Assembly: GCF_963675065.1 (NCBI RefSeq)
Contig: NZ_OY775905.1
Location: 1,004,501-1,068,500, forward strand
Direction: 5' to 3'
DNA length: 64,000 bases
DNA from: an uncultured Draconibacterium sp.
GTDB taxonomy: Bacteria; Bacteroidota; Bacteroidia; Bacteroidales; Prolixibacteraceae
The notes beneath the pieces are model-generated. The model was not told the origin of the DNA and made no database searches. It was given only the letters and a program-made list of their open reading frames with translations. Numbering within the stretch: the first letter of the stretch is position 1; every line of letters starts with the position of its first letter. This document shows, one piece after another, positions 52,796 through 61,984 of the stretch. Position numbers and translations under genes: made by a program.

Positions 52796-52921
52796 GACAA
52801 CAAGTGCCAACATAACGTTGGCGCTTTTCCGTAAGGTTTCTTGCTGTCCGTCAGCTGACGGACGGGTAGAAAACTTACTCAACATATATAACCGTTCCTG
52901 TACGCAGGAGCGGTTTTTTTT
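52796..52921 (+). ncRNA. Possible small RNA ending in a strong terminator
   Basis: A 10-bp hairpin (AAGTGCCAAC / GTTGGCGCTT, loop ATAAC) at 52802-52826, a TCCGTCAGCTGACGGA palindrome at 52845-52860 and a final terminator at 52891-52921. No gene is in this stretch, and metG ends 170-270 bp earlier. It may also be just the metG trailer. Confidence 0.3.
52891..52921 (+). terminator. Rho-independent terminator
   Basis: The stem ACCGTTCCTG / CAGGAGCGGT (one G-T pair), loop TACG, is followed by T8. The direction is plus, so it does not serve the minus-strand HTH gene that ends here. Confidence 0.8.
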
Positions 52922-53114
52922 ATTCGTCCAACTCAAACAGCTCCTCTACCGAAAGCTTAAAATACTTTGCCAAAAGCATTGCCGTTTGCACCGACGGAAC
53001 AAATTTATTCTTCTCAATAGCATGAATTGTTTGCCTTGATACACCTATTGCATCCGCCAATTCCTGCTGTGTTTTATCGAGCATTACCCGGTGAAATTTA
53101 AGCTTGTTCTTCAT
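52920..53114 (-). CDS. HTH (XRE family) transcriptional regulator
   Basis: 64 residues from the ATG at 53114. DKTQQELADAIGVSRQTIHAIE is the HTH helix pair, and the protein is short and single-domain. It overlaps the next (upstream) gene by 17 bp. Its small size and pairing with a membrane protein are typical of Bacteroidota/Firmicutes xre pairs. Confidence 0.92.
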   Translation of the reverse strand: MKNKLKFHRVMLDKTQQELADAIGVSRQTIHAIEKNKFVPSVQTAMLLAKYFKLSVEELFELDE

Positions 53115-53523
53115 AATCATCCCAAAATATAACATTCCCCTTTACAGATCGCACAATAAGATAAGCCAGCATTTGAATTACGATAAATATTCCCGGATGA
53201 ACTTTAAAGCCGGGGTTGAAAACATTTACTACAATTAATATCAGAATCGAAACAATTAAAACTATAAATGCTGATTCGTATCTTAGTTTTAATGCTAGCT
53301 CATCTTCGGTCTTTCTTTTCGAAAGAATGATGATCAATAAGCCTATGTACAATGGATAATCGGAAAATCTGGCAAATATTTCGGGCAACATTCGTTCGTA
53401 CAGTCCCATAGAACCTTGAGGTACGCCCAGCAGGCCCATCATAAAATCATCAATCCCCATACAAAATCCAAGAATGATGAAGCCGATGCCGATCCATTTA
53501 AAGTAGTGCGGTAGTAATTTCAT
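53098..53523 (-). CDS. Four-helix membrane protein paired with an HTH gene
   Basis: 141 residues with hydrophobic stretches near 9-25, 55-68, 83-101 and 112-126. There is no recognised domain. It is upstream of the XRE gene and overlaps it by 17 bp, so the two are translated together. The common idea for such pairs is that the membrane protein controls the regulator, but it is not shown. Confidence 0.75.
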   Translation of the reverse strand: MKLLPHYFKWIGIGFIILGFCMGIDDFMMGLLGVPQGSMGLYERMLPEIFARFSDYPLYIGLLIIILSKRKTEDELALKLRYESAFIVLIVSILILIVVNVFNPGFKVHPGIFIVIQMLAYLIVRSVKGNVIFWDDYEEQA

Positions 53524-53627
53524 TGCGTTTAAAGTTAGGATTACATGACAAATGTAAAGAATAATTTACAAAAGACAAACAAAATAGAAATTGAGGGATT
53601 AAAAAATTAAAAATCAATTGGATTAAA

Positions 53628-54128
53628 TCAGACAATCACAAAGAACAAAACCACCAAAATCAGCAGCATAAAAAGGATAAACTGATTGCGGACAAACAAT
53701 CCCAGGAGGATTAGAATTTCTACCTCTTCGTTCATGGGTGTTGCCAGTTCTATAGTGCCTTTGTCTTTTGAAATAAATTCGTGCGAAGTAAAAGTTACAA
53801 TCTCTGCACCGTTGTATTTCCAGCTCCAGCGCGATTGCCAGAAGTTTTTTATCTCCAGCTCAAAACGTTTGCCGTTTATCAACACATCGCTGCGCGGATT
53901 AAATATATTCACCATTACCATGGCCAGAAGGGATTTGCTGTTCCCATCGTAGATCTCCAGTTTCGAAAGAAAAAACTCACGGTTTAGCGTAAAATAGCGG
54001 CCATTAATAATAGCCTGCGCTTTCGAACTCACCATGCTTTCCCAATCAATGTTTCCAACCTTCTCATCGTCCTGCATGATCTCCAGCTTCGACCCAAATA
54101 TTTGCTTACTCCATCTTAGCTCTTCCAT
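53628..54128 (-). CDS. Tail-anchored protein of unknown function
   Basis: 166 residues. The soluble N-terminal part (to about 135) has alternating strands (NIDWESMVSSKAQAIINGRYFTL) that recall LURP-one/tubby-like folds, without firm identity. A single strongly hydrophobic C-terminal helix (FILFMLLILVVLFFVIV) places it as tail-anchored. Confidence 0.65.
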   Translation of the reverse strand: MEELRWSKQIFGSKLEIMQDDEKVGNIDWESMVSSKAQAIINGRYFTLNREFFLSKLEIYDGNSKSLLAMVMVNIFNPRSDVLINGKRFELEIKNFWQSRWSWKYNGAEIVTFTSHEFISKDKGTIELATPMNEEVEILILLGLFVRNQFILFMLLILVVLFFVIV

Positions 54129-54231
54129 TCAAAATATCCTCCATTTCAAGAAACGCAATTTATAAAAATTAGCAGGAATAATTAAAAGGAATTCGGCAGC
54201 TTCATTTCATTTTTACAATCTTTAACGAAAA

Positions 54232-54255
54232 AACCGGCTCCTTTCGAAGCCGGTT
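54232..54255. terminator. Terminator-like hairpin downstream of the single-FAS1 gene
   Basis: AACCGGCT / AGCCGGTT with an 8-nt loop; on the minus strand six T residues follow. It lies 70 bp past the stop at 54326. Confidence 0.6.
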
Positions 54256-54325
54256 CAAAGTCATGGTAAATCTTAACCTAAGTGTCATAGCGTATTTAAG
54301 CAATCAAAATCTAATCACCTGAATT

Positions 54326-54829
54326 TTACTCAGGAATAAGCACTTTATCAATTACATGTATTACTCCGTTTTTCCCTTTAATGTCGGCTGCAATTACATT
54401 GCTTTCATTTATTTTTACTCCGTCCGACAGGTCGACTTTAATTTTCTTTCCATTCAGTGTCTCAACTGAAGTATTCGACAAGTCGCTCGACATTACATTA
54501 CCCGAAACAACATGGTAAGTTAAAATCGGTGTCAGTTGTTCGGCAGTTAGATCCTCAACACCATTCACTCCCAAAGTGGCAAACAATGTTTCGAACGCGT
54601 CGTTGGTTGGTGCAAATACCGTAAACGGACCGTCAGCACTTAAAGCTCCTGCCAGATCGGCTTTTGTTACCGCTTCTACCAGAATTGAAAAATCAGGATT
54701 TGAAACGGCAATTTCTACTACTGTTGACGACGAAGTATCGTCTGTGGCCTTTGCTTCTGAATTTAAAGTCAGACCGAAGGTCATTACTGCCACAAGGGCG
54801 ATCGAAAAAATTTGTTTTACTGTTTTCAT
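54326..54829 (-). CDS. Fasciclin (FAS1) domain protein
   Basis: 167 residues. The signal peptide ends near ...LNSEAKA. One FAS1 domain follows with VEAVTKADLAGALSADGPFTVFAPTNDAFE and NGVIHVIDKVLIP at the end. FAS1 domains take part in cell-surface adhesion. It is downstream of a protein with four FAS1 domains, and the two are close relatives. Confidence 0.93.
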   Translation of the reverse strand: MKTVKQIFSIALVAVMTFGLTLNSEAKATDDTSSSTVVEIAVSNPDFSILVEAVTKADLAGALSADGPFTVFAPTNDAFETLFATLGVNGVEDLTAEQLTPILTYHVVSGNVMSSDLSNTSVETLNGKKIKVDLSDGVKINESNVIAADIKGKNGVIHVIDKVLIPE

Positions 54830-54875
54830 GATACTATTTCTAAAAATGTTTCTGTTTTGAACTAATCAATTTATC

Positions 54876-54936
54876 TCACCCCTCTTTAATTCTCCCCTCA
54901 AGGGGAGATGTCGATTGCAATGAGACAGTGGGGTGA
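54876..54936. repeat. Dispersed palindromic repeat, TCACCCC...GGGGTGA (copy 2)
   Basis: It has the same outer arms and the CTCCCCTCAAGGGGAG core as the copy at 46552-46620. It sits between the two FAS1 genes. Confidence 0.75.
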
Positions 54937-54963
54937 CTGTCTCATTCGCAGTCCATTTCTAAT

Positions 54964-56745
54964 CTATGGAAGCAATACTTTATCAATTACATGCACCACA
55001 CCGTTGGCTCCCTGCACATCGGCTGCTACCACGTTGCTTTCGTTAATCATTACACCTGATGAAAGATCTACGGTAATGTTACTTCCCTCTTTCAAGGTTG
55101 GAACTTCTCCATTCATCAGATCGGTTGAAAGTACATTTCCTGAAACTACATGATACATAAGAATTGGAGTCAACTGCTCAGCAGTCAGATCATCAATTCC
55201 AGAAACTCCAAGATCAGCAAACAATGCATCGAAAGCTGCATTTGTAGGTGCAAATACGGTAAATGGTCCTTCAGCGCTCAAGGCATCAACTAAACCTGCT
55301 TTAACCACTGCACTTACCAGGGTACTGAAGTTTTCGTTTGCAATGGCAATATCAACTACCGATGGTGGAAGAATAACTTTATCAACCACATGAATCACAC
55401 CATTATCAGCTTCAATATCAGCAGTGGTTACCATGATGCTACCGTTGATAGTTACACCTTCGCCAACTTCAATGTACATCGACACATTGTTGTCGCTAAA
55501 AGTTGACAGCGTTGGGAAATATCCTGTAGCTAAATCGGTTGACATGGCTTTACTTCCAATTACGTGGTATAATAAAATATCAGTTAAAGTTTCAACCGGA
55601 ACATCGTCAAGCGAAGTAGCTCCCAAGTCAGAAAGAAGCGCAGTGAAAGCGTCGTTGGTTGGCGCAAAAACAGTCAATTCTGCCTCATTATCCGCAACAG
55701 CACCAACTAAGTCTGCTTTCATTAGCGCTTCAACCAGAATCGAAAACTCCGAATTAGCCACAGCAATATCTGCTATGGTATTCGACATTTGCGTTTCAGG
55801 AACCAAAACAGCGTCAATTACATGAATAACTCCGTTTGTTCCCTGTATATCGGTAGCAACTACTTTAATTGTTCCGTTAAGCATTACATCACCATCAATA
55901 GTAACTTCAAATTCTTCTCCTGAAATTGCAGCTACTGTTCCGGCCGAAAGTTCGCTTGACATTACATTATCACCAACAACATGGTAAGTTAGAATCGAAG
56001 TAAGATCTTCAACTGAAACATCATCCAAACCTGAAATCTCAAGCGCAGCAAAAAGTGCGGCAAAAGCATCGTTTGTTGGCGCAAATACTGTAAATGGTCC
56101 GTCAGCACTTAAGGCTCCAGCCAAATCAGCTTTTACAACAGCGCTAACCAACGATGAGAAATTATCGGAATAAGTTGCCAGATCTACTACAGTTGGTGGC
56201 AACAATACTTTATCGATAACATGAATTACACCATTTGATGCCATAACATCGGCAGCAGTTACGTTTGCATCGTTAACCATTACACCACCATCAACATTTA
56301 CCAAAATTGAAAGTGGAGTTTCATCAGGTGAATCAGTATTTAATGTTGCTACTGCACCCGAAGAAAGATTGTTCGAATAGGCCAAATCGCCCACAACATG
56401 ATATTTTAGAACTGCTGCTAAAGTAGCTGCATCTAAATCGTCGAGGCTACTCGCTCCCAAATCTGTTAACAAAGCTGCAAATGCATCATCGGTTGGCGCA
56501 AAAACAGTAATGTTTTGCTGAGTACTTAAAAAGTCGGCCAAACCTGCTTTCTGAGCAGCTTGAATCAATACATTAAACGAACCTGCCTCAGCAGCTACGT
56601 CTACAATAGTTTGTTCCATTTCAGGTTCAGGCATCGGATCATCGTCATCATTACACGACGTGAAACCAATAACCATTGCTAATAATAGTACCGGTAATAA
56701 ATTAAACCGGATTTTTGTCTTCTTAAAAAATTCATTCGTTTTCAT
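54964..56745 (-). CDS. Lipoprotein with four fasciclin (FAS1) domains
   Basis: 593 residues. A signal peptide with lipobox-like FTSC (Cys near 31) is followed by an acidic DDDD stretch. Four FAS1 repeats run to the end; each has the FTVFAPTNDAFAAL-type H1 motif and NGVIHVIDKVLLP-type H2 motif. Such proteins stick cells to each other or to surfaces. The repeated domains may recombine. Confidence 0.94.
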   Translation of the reverse strand: MKTNEFFKKTKIRFNLLPVLLLAMVIGFTSCNDDDDPMPEPEMEQTIVDVAAEAGSFNVLIQAAQKAGLADFLSTQQNITVFAPTDDAFAALLTDLGASSLDDLDAATLAAVLKYHVVGDLAYSNNLSSGAVATLNTDSPDETPLSILVNVDGGVMVNDANVTAADVMASNGVIHVIDKVLLPPTVVDLATYSDNFSSLVSAVVKADLAGALSADGPFTVFAPTNDAFAALFAALEISGLDDVSVEDLTSILTYHVVGDNVMSSELSAGTVAAISGEEFEVTIDGDVMLNGTIKVVATDIQGTNGVIHVIDAVLVPETQMSNTIADIAVANSEFSILVEALMKADLVGAVADNEAELTVFAPTNDAFTALLSDLGATSLDDVPVETLTDILLYHVIGSKAMSTDLATGYFPTLSTFSDNNVSMYIEVGEGVTINGSIMVTTADIEADNGVIHVVDKVILPPSVVDIAIANENFSTLVSAVVKAGLVDALSAEGPFTVFAPTNAAFDALFADLGVSGIDDLTAEQLTPILMYHVVSGNVLSTDLMNGEVPTLKEGSNITVDLSSGVMINESNVVAADVQGANGVVHVIDKVLLP

Positions 56746-57160
56746 AATTCTGATTTTTACTAATTAATAAATGTTTCTGTTTTCGTTCTCTGATATTGTT
56801 TTCTTGTTTTTAATTTTTGTTTAACTATTGCTAAGACAATCTTAAACACTTTTTGTTTATTCTTTTTATTATTTCATTAAACATTACAGATTTAAATAAT
56901 TAAAACATTCAATATCTACTGCACATACAGCATATATGTTAATTTTTGTTAATTTTAAATTTTTAGAAACAACCCTGGAAAAATAAAACAGGTTTTGGAG
57001 TTGATTTTGCTTTTAGCAAAGCAACTATTTAGAAACTCTCTAAACTCTTTCCTTCGTAAAGTTTTTTCAACTTTCGAGGGTTACAAATTCTGTCTATACG
57101 GAACATAACAATAAACCTCTGGTACAATCCAGACAAATAATTCACTTCAAAATATTTACT
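56746..57160. other. AT-rich intergenic region, no gene seen
   Basis: About 415 bp between divergent genes. It is AT-rich with runs of T and A and no clear hairpin, tRNA or reading frame of note. It should hold the promoters of both flanking genes, but no TAnnTTTG box is convincing. Confidence 0.5.
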
Positions 57161-57613
57161 ATGAAATCCGTTAAAACCTTTATCACGTTTGCTCTTTTCT
57201 TTTTATCACTCTCTTGCTTTAGCCAGGTAAAAGTCACCAGCTATTCGATCTACGCCGTTGGAGTTTCCACTCCTTTTAATGATCTGTTTGCCGGAGAAGT
57301 TAAAGTATTCACCAATCAAGGTCAGCTTAAGAATACCAGCATCGAACTCAGCGGAAGCTATAAGTTTGTACCACAACCCTACCATCAGTTTTCTGTTGGC
57401 TTAGGATTTGGTCTTATCCCCGAATCAGGAGAAGATGCCTTTTTTTCCGCTCCTTTATCGTTGGAAATTTTCCCGATACAATCGTTTAAACAACTTTCGT
57501 TTGTAATTGAAGTTGCCCCTGAATACTATTTTAACTACGAAAACCTTAATCTGCGGCATTTATGGGGAATCAGGTATTCATTTGAAAAAAGCGCCGGAAA
57601 CAAAACTTTCTGA
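57161..57613 (+). CDS. Exported small beta-barrel-like protein of unknown function
   Basis: 150 residues. A signal peptide ends near ...SCFSQ. The rest has alternating strands with aromatic residues (GSYKFVPQPYHQFSVGLGFGL) and ends with RYSF-like aromatic residues, as in small outer-membrane barrels. No family is recognised. Confidence 0.65.
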   Translation: MKSVKTFITFALFFLSLSCFSQVKVTSYSIYAVGVSTPFNDLFAGEVKVFTNQGQLKNTSIELSGSYKFVPQPYHQFSVGLGFGLIPESGEDAFFSAPLSLEIFPIQSFKQLSFVIEVAPEYYFNYENLNLRHLWGIRYSFEKSAGNKTF

Positions 57614-57761
57614 GCCAATTAAGCCCGGCAAGAACAAGACCTTTTTATCCCAATCCCCACCAGTTTTACCTCAACATTAAATTGAGCCCATGATTAATAT
57701 GATTTTTGTTAACATTAGTCAAAAACCATAGTGATTCTGAGGTACGTACACATAAAACCCC

Positions 57762-57769
57762 TAATTTTG
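57762..57769 (+). promoter_or_regulatory. Candidate -7 box for mutA-mutB
   Basis: TAATTTTG (TAnnTTTG) lies 29 bp before the ATG at 57799. Confidence 0.45.
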
Positions 57770-57798
57770 CCACTCGATTTTCAATAACAATTTTCAAC

Positions 57799-59661
57799 AT
57801 GGCAGATAAAGAGCAAAAACTGTTCACCGATTTTGCACCCATCACAACAGAAGAGTGGGAAGCAAAAATTAATGCCGATTTAAAAGGCAAAGACTACGAG
57901 CGTTCGCTGGTTTGGAAAACTTACGAGGGATTCAAAGTGCGCCCGTATTACCGTCAGGAAAACCTTGCAGGAAAAGACTACCTGGAAAGCTTACCGGGAG
58001 AATTTCCATATGTGCGGGGAAACAATAAAACCAACAACGATTGGTTCATTCGTCAAAACATCTTTGTTACCGATTTTGAAGAAGCTAACAAAAAAGCTTT
58101 AGAAGTGCTTGGAAAAGGTATTACCTCTTTGGGATTCCTTTTCAGCGAATGTGGTTCGGTTACCAAGGAAAACCTGGGAGTGTTGTTAAAAGACATTTGT
58201 CTGGAAGCAGCTGAAATTAACCTGGTTTGCCCTTGCGATAACAACAACTGCGCTGAAGCTTTTGCTGCTTACGTTTCGGAAGGCAACTGGGACAACGATA
58301 AAGTGATTGCTTCGGCATCCATCGATCCCATTGGTACTTTCACTTTAAAAGGTAAACTGGAAGAAGATGCAGTAAAAAAACTGGTTCAGGCTGTTGAGGC
58401 TGCAAAAGCCGTTAAGAATTTCCGCGTAATTGGCGTTCACGGAAAATTCTTCGCAAACAGCGGATCATCAATCGCTCAGGAGTTGGCATTTTCGCTGGCA
58501 CAAGGTGCTGAGTACTTAACACAATTAACCGAAGCCGGTGTTAGTGTTGACAATGCAGCCAAAGCAATTAAATTCAACATGGGTATCAGCAACAACTATT
58601 TTATGGAAATAGCTAAGTTGCGCGCCGGCCGACTTTTATGGTCGAAGATTGTTGAAGCTTACGGACCGGAGTGCAAGTGTTCGGCAAAAATGATCGTTCA
58701 CAGCGAAACTAACCGCTTTAACAAAACGGTTTACGATCCGTATGTAAACATGCTGCGTACACAAACCGAAGCAATGTCGGCCACTTTGGGCGGCGCGCAC
58801 TCGGTAACGGTACTTCCTTTTAACGCTATTTACGAAGAAACAACTCCGTTCTCGGAGCGTATTGCACGTAACCAGCAGATCCTGTTAAAAGAAGAATCGC
58901 ACTTCGATAAGATTGCCGATCCTTCAGCAGGTTCGTACTACATTGAAACACTTACTGAATCGTTAACTGATCAGGCCTGGGAACTTTTCCTTACTGTTCA
59001 GGAAAAAGGTGGTTTCATTGCTGCTTTCAAAGAAGGATTTGTTCAGGCAGAGGTTAAAGCAATGGCTGCTGACCGTAACAAAAAGATCGCCCAGCGTCGT
59101 GAGAACCTGTTAGGAACCAACCAGTTCCCTAACTTCACTGAAAACATGAAAGCTGATTTCGACGGTTCGTTGTTCGAAGCAGTTGACCTGACTGAAGAAG
59201 GTGCTGAAGTGGAAACACTGAAACCTTACCGTGGTGCTCAACCATTTGAGACATTGCGCTACACTACCGATATGTACGCTCGCGAAAACAAACGTCCGCT
59301 GGCATTTATGCTTACCATTGGTAATCTTACTTTCCGCAAGGCACGTGCACAGTTCGCCTGCAACTTTTTTGCAGTTGCCGGATTCGATGTACAGGATAAT
59401 AACGGATTCGCAACAGTTGAAGAAGGTGTTGCCGCAGCAAAAGCAGCAGGCGCCGACATTGTTGTGGTTTGTAGTTCGGATGATGAGTATGCTGAAATTG
59501 TTCCTGCAGTAGCTGAGCAATTGGGTGAAGAAATTTTGGTGGTTGCCGGAGCTCCTGCTTGTGCAGACGAGTTAAAAGCAAAAGGTATCACAAACTTCAT
59601 TCACGTAAAAAGCAATATTCTTGAGGAACTTAAGGGATATCAAAATAAACTGGGAATATAA
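57799..59661 (+). CDS. mutA: Methylmalonyl-CoA mutase small subunit
   Basis: 620 residues from the ATG at 57799; an earlier frame start adds 31 residues without similarity. TIM-barrel segments such as FNMGISNNYFMEIAKLRAGRLLW, and the SYYIETLTESLTDQAW stretch match MutA. The C-terminal domain resembles the B12-binding fold but lacks the DxHxxG motif, as expected for the small subunit, which does not bind cobalamin. With MutB it isomerises (R)-methylmalonyl-CoA and succinyl-CoA. Confidence 0.95.
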   Translation: MADKEQKLFTDFAPITTEEWEAKINADLKGKDYERSLVWKTYEGFKVRPYYRQENLAGKDYLESLPGEFPYVRGNNKTNNDWFIRQNIFVTDFEEANKKALEVLGKGITSLGFLFSECGSVTKENLGVLLKDICLEAAEINLVCPCDNNNCAEAFAAYVSEGNWDNDKVIASASIDPIGTFTLKGKLEEDAVKKLVQAVEAAKAVKNFRVIGVHGKFFANSGSSIAQELAFSLAQGAEYLTQLTEAGVSVDNAAKAIKFNMGISNNYFMEIAKLRAGRLLWSKIVEAYGPECKCSAKMIVHSETNRFNKTVYDPYVNMLRTQTEAMSATLGGAHSVTVLPFNAIYEETTPFSERIARNQQILLKEESHFDKIADPSAGSYYIETLTESLTDQAWELFLTVQEKGGFIAAFKEGFVQAEVKAMAADRNKKIAQRRENLLGTNQFPNFTENMKADFDGSLFEAVDLTEEGAEVETLKPYRGAQPFETLRYTTDMYARENKRPLAFMLTIGNLTFRKARAQFACNFFAVAGFDVQDNNGFATVEEGVAAAKAAGADIVVVCSSDDEYAEIVPAVAEQLGEEILVVAGAPACADELKAKGITNFIHVKSNILEELKGYQNKLGI

Positions 59662-59749
59662 AACAACAGATGCCAGATACTGGTCACTGGATGCTGGATA
59701 AGAAATCCAGTATCGAGAATCCAGAATCAAGTATCAAATAGCTGAAATT
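59662..59749. repeat. GGATGCTGGATA-type intergenic repeat between mutA and mutB
   Basis: GATACTGGTCACTGGATGCTGG and CCAGTATCGAGAATCCAGAATC form partial inverted copies. The same words occur at 5310-5366. Confidence 0.6.
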
Positions 59750-61906
59750 ATGAAGCCAGATTTTAAAAATATAAATATCAAAGCAGCTACCGAGCAGGCG
59801 AAAGCATCTGACTGGGCTGCAAAAAATAACATCAAAAAAGACTGGTTAACACCGGAGCAGATTCCTGTTAAACCAGTTTACACCAAAGAAGACCTTGAAG
59901 GAATGGAGCACCTGAATTATGCAGCAGGTTTGGCACCTTACCTTCGCGGGCCTTATTCGGCAATGTACGCCATGCGTCCATGGACAATTCGTCAGTATGC
60001 TGGGTTCTCAACTGCTGAAGAATCAAATGCCTTCTACCGTCGTAACTTAGCGGCAGGTCAGAAAGGTTTGTCAGTGGCATTCGACCTTGCTACACACCGC
60101 GGATACGACTCTGACCACGAACGTGTGGTTGGCGACGTTGGTAAAGCTGGTGTGGCTATCGACTCTATCCTGGATATGAAGATTCTTTTCGATCAGATTC
60201 CATTGGATAAGATGTCGGTATCGATGACCATGAACGGTGCTGTTCTTCCTGTATTGGCATTCTACATTGTTACAGGTTTGGAACAAGGCGCCACACTGGA
60301 GCAACTTTCAGGAACAATTCAGAACGATATTCTGAAAGAATTTATGGTGCGTAACACTTACATTTACCCACCTGAATTCTCGATGAAAATTATTGCCGAC
60401 ATTTTTGAGTTCACTTCTCAAAAGATGCCAAAATTCAACTCGATCTCAATTTCGGGTTACCACATGCAGGAAGCAGGTGCAACTGCCGACATTGAAATGG
60501 CATACACACTTGCCGATGGTTTGGATTACTTACGCACAGGTGTTAAAGCCGGTTTAGATATCGACGCTTTTGCGCCACGTTTGTCGTTCTTCTGGGCGGT
60601 TGGAATGAACCACTTTATGGAGATTGCAAAAATGCGCGCCGCTCGTATGATTTGGGCCAAACTGGTTAAACAGTTTAATCCTAAAAATCCAAAATCGATG
60701 GCACTGCGTACACACTCGCAAACTTCGGGTTGGTCGCTAACTGAGCAAGATCCGTTTAACAACGTTGGCCGAACTGCTATTGAAGCAATGGCTGCCACAT
60801 TGGGTGGAACACAAAGTTTGCACACCAATGCACTTGACGAAGCGATTGCATTACCAACCGATTTCTCGGCACGTATTGCACGTAACACTCAGTTGTACAT
60901 CCAACAGGAAACTGAACTTTGTCGTTCAGCCGATCCATGGGCAGGTTCATACTACGTTGAAGCCTTAACTCACGAACTGGCACAAAAAGCGTGGGCACAT
61001 ATCGAAGAAGTTGAGAAACTTGGAGGTATGGCCAAAGCAATTGAAACCGGTGTTCCAAAAATGCGTATCGAAGAAGCTGCTGCACGTGCACAAGGACGTA
61101 TTGACGGTGGATCACAAACAATTGTAGGTATTAACAAATACCGTTTGGATAAAGAAGATCCGATTGATATTTTAGATATCGACAACACTGCAGTTCGTAA
61201 GTCGCAAATCGAAAGATTGGAAAAACTGCGTGCTGAGCGTAACGAAGAAGACGTACAAAAAGCATTGGAAGCAATTACAAAAGCTGCTGAAACTGGTAAA
61301 GGCAACTTACTTGCCTTAGCTGTTGAAGCGGCACAAAAACGTGCTTCGTTAGGTGAAATTTCAGATGCTTGCGAGAAAATCGCAGGACGTTATAAAGCAG
61401 TAATCAGAACTATTGAAGGTGTGTATAAAGCAGAAGCACAAGACAAGTCTGAATTCCAGGAAGCTCAGGCTTTAGCGAAGAAATTCGCAGAATTGCAAGG
61501 TCGCCAGCCACGTATTATGGTTGCGAAAATGGGTCAGGATGGACACGACCGCGGAGCAAAAGTTGTTGCTACCGGTTATGCCGACCTTGGTTTCGACGTA
61601 GATATGGGACCATTATTCCAGACTCCGGAAGAAAGTGCTAAACAAGCCGTTGAAAACGACGTGCATGTTGTAGGTGTTTCGTCACTGGCAGCAGGTCATA
61701 AAACACTGGTTCCTGCTATTATTGCTGAGTTGAAAAAACTAGGTCGCGAGGATATTATGGTAATTTGTGGTGGTGTTATTCCTCATCAGGATTACCAATA
61801 CTTGTACGATGCAGGTGCAGTGGCTATTTTTGGCCCGGGTACCAGCGTTGCAGGTGCAGGTAAAAAAATCCTTGAGATTTTGATTGAAGCCTACAAGGAA
61901 GATTAG
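59750..61906 (+). CDS. mutB: Methylmalonyl-CoA mutase large subunit
   Basis: 718 residues. The TIM-barrel part has HTHAQTSGWS-like TLRTHSQTSGWSLTEQDPFNN and the C-terminal cobalamin domain has GQDGHDRGAKVVATGYADLG with the DxHxxG His ligand. It carries adenosylcobalamin. It lies 88 bp after mutA and is probably co-transcribed with it. The pair serves propionate production or use via succinyl-CoA. Confidence 0.97.
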   Translation: MKPDFKNINIKAATEQAKASDWAAKNNIKKDWLTPEQIPVKPVYTKEDLEGMEHLNYAAGLAPYLRGPYSAMYAMRPWTIRQYAGFSTAEESNAFYRRNLAAGQKGLSVAFDLATHRGYDSDHERVVGDVGKAGVAIDSILDMKILFDQIPLDKMSVSMTMNGAVLPVLAFYIVTGLEQGATLEQLSGTIQNDILKEFMVRNTYIYPPEFSMKIIADIFEFTSQKMPKFNSISISGYHMQEAGATADIEMAYTLADGLDYLRTGVKAGLDIDAFAPRLSFFWAVGMNHFMEIAKMRAARMIWAKLVKQFNPKNPKSMALRTHSQTSGWSLTEQDPFNNVGRTAIEAMAATLGGTQSLHTNALDEAIALPTDFSARIARNTQLYIQQETELCRSADPWAGSYYVEALTHELAQKAWAHIEEVEKLGGMAKAIETGVPKMRIEEAAARAQGRIDGGSQTIVGINKYRLDKEDPIDILDIDNTAVRKSQIERLEKLRAERNEEDVQKALEAITKAAETGKGNLLALAVEAAQKRASLGEISDACEKIAGRYKAVIRTIEGVYKAEAQDKSEFQEAQALAKKFAELQGRQPRIMVAKMGQDGHDRGAKVVATGYADLGFDVDMGPLFQTPEESAKQAVENDVHVVGVSSLAAGHKTLVPAIIAELKKLGREDIMVICGGVIPHQDYQYLYDAGAVAIFGPGTSVAGAGKKILEILIEAYKED

Positions 61907-61949
61907 ATTATTGGAATAATAGAATATTAGAATTCTGATATAAGATACG

Positions 61950-61977
61950 AAGCCGGTTCTGTTTGGGACCGGCTTTT
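61950..61977. terminator. Bidirectional terminator between mutB and the redoxin gene
   Basis: The stem AAGCCGGTTC / GGACCGGCTT (one G-T pair) with a 6-nt loop and T4 on the plus side lies 43 bp after the mutB stop. Confidence 0.75.
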
Positions 61978-61984
61978 ATTTTGC

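Noticed and set aside
52718..52936. 72-residue minus-strand frame after metG
   Set aside because: It runs through the hairpins and terminator, and its translation reads like intergenic repeat, not a family.
52920..53523. Toxin-antitoxin system in the HTH/membrane pair
   Set aside because: The layout also fits ordinary XRE-regulated membrane pairs, and no toxin fold can be recognised.
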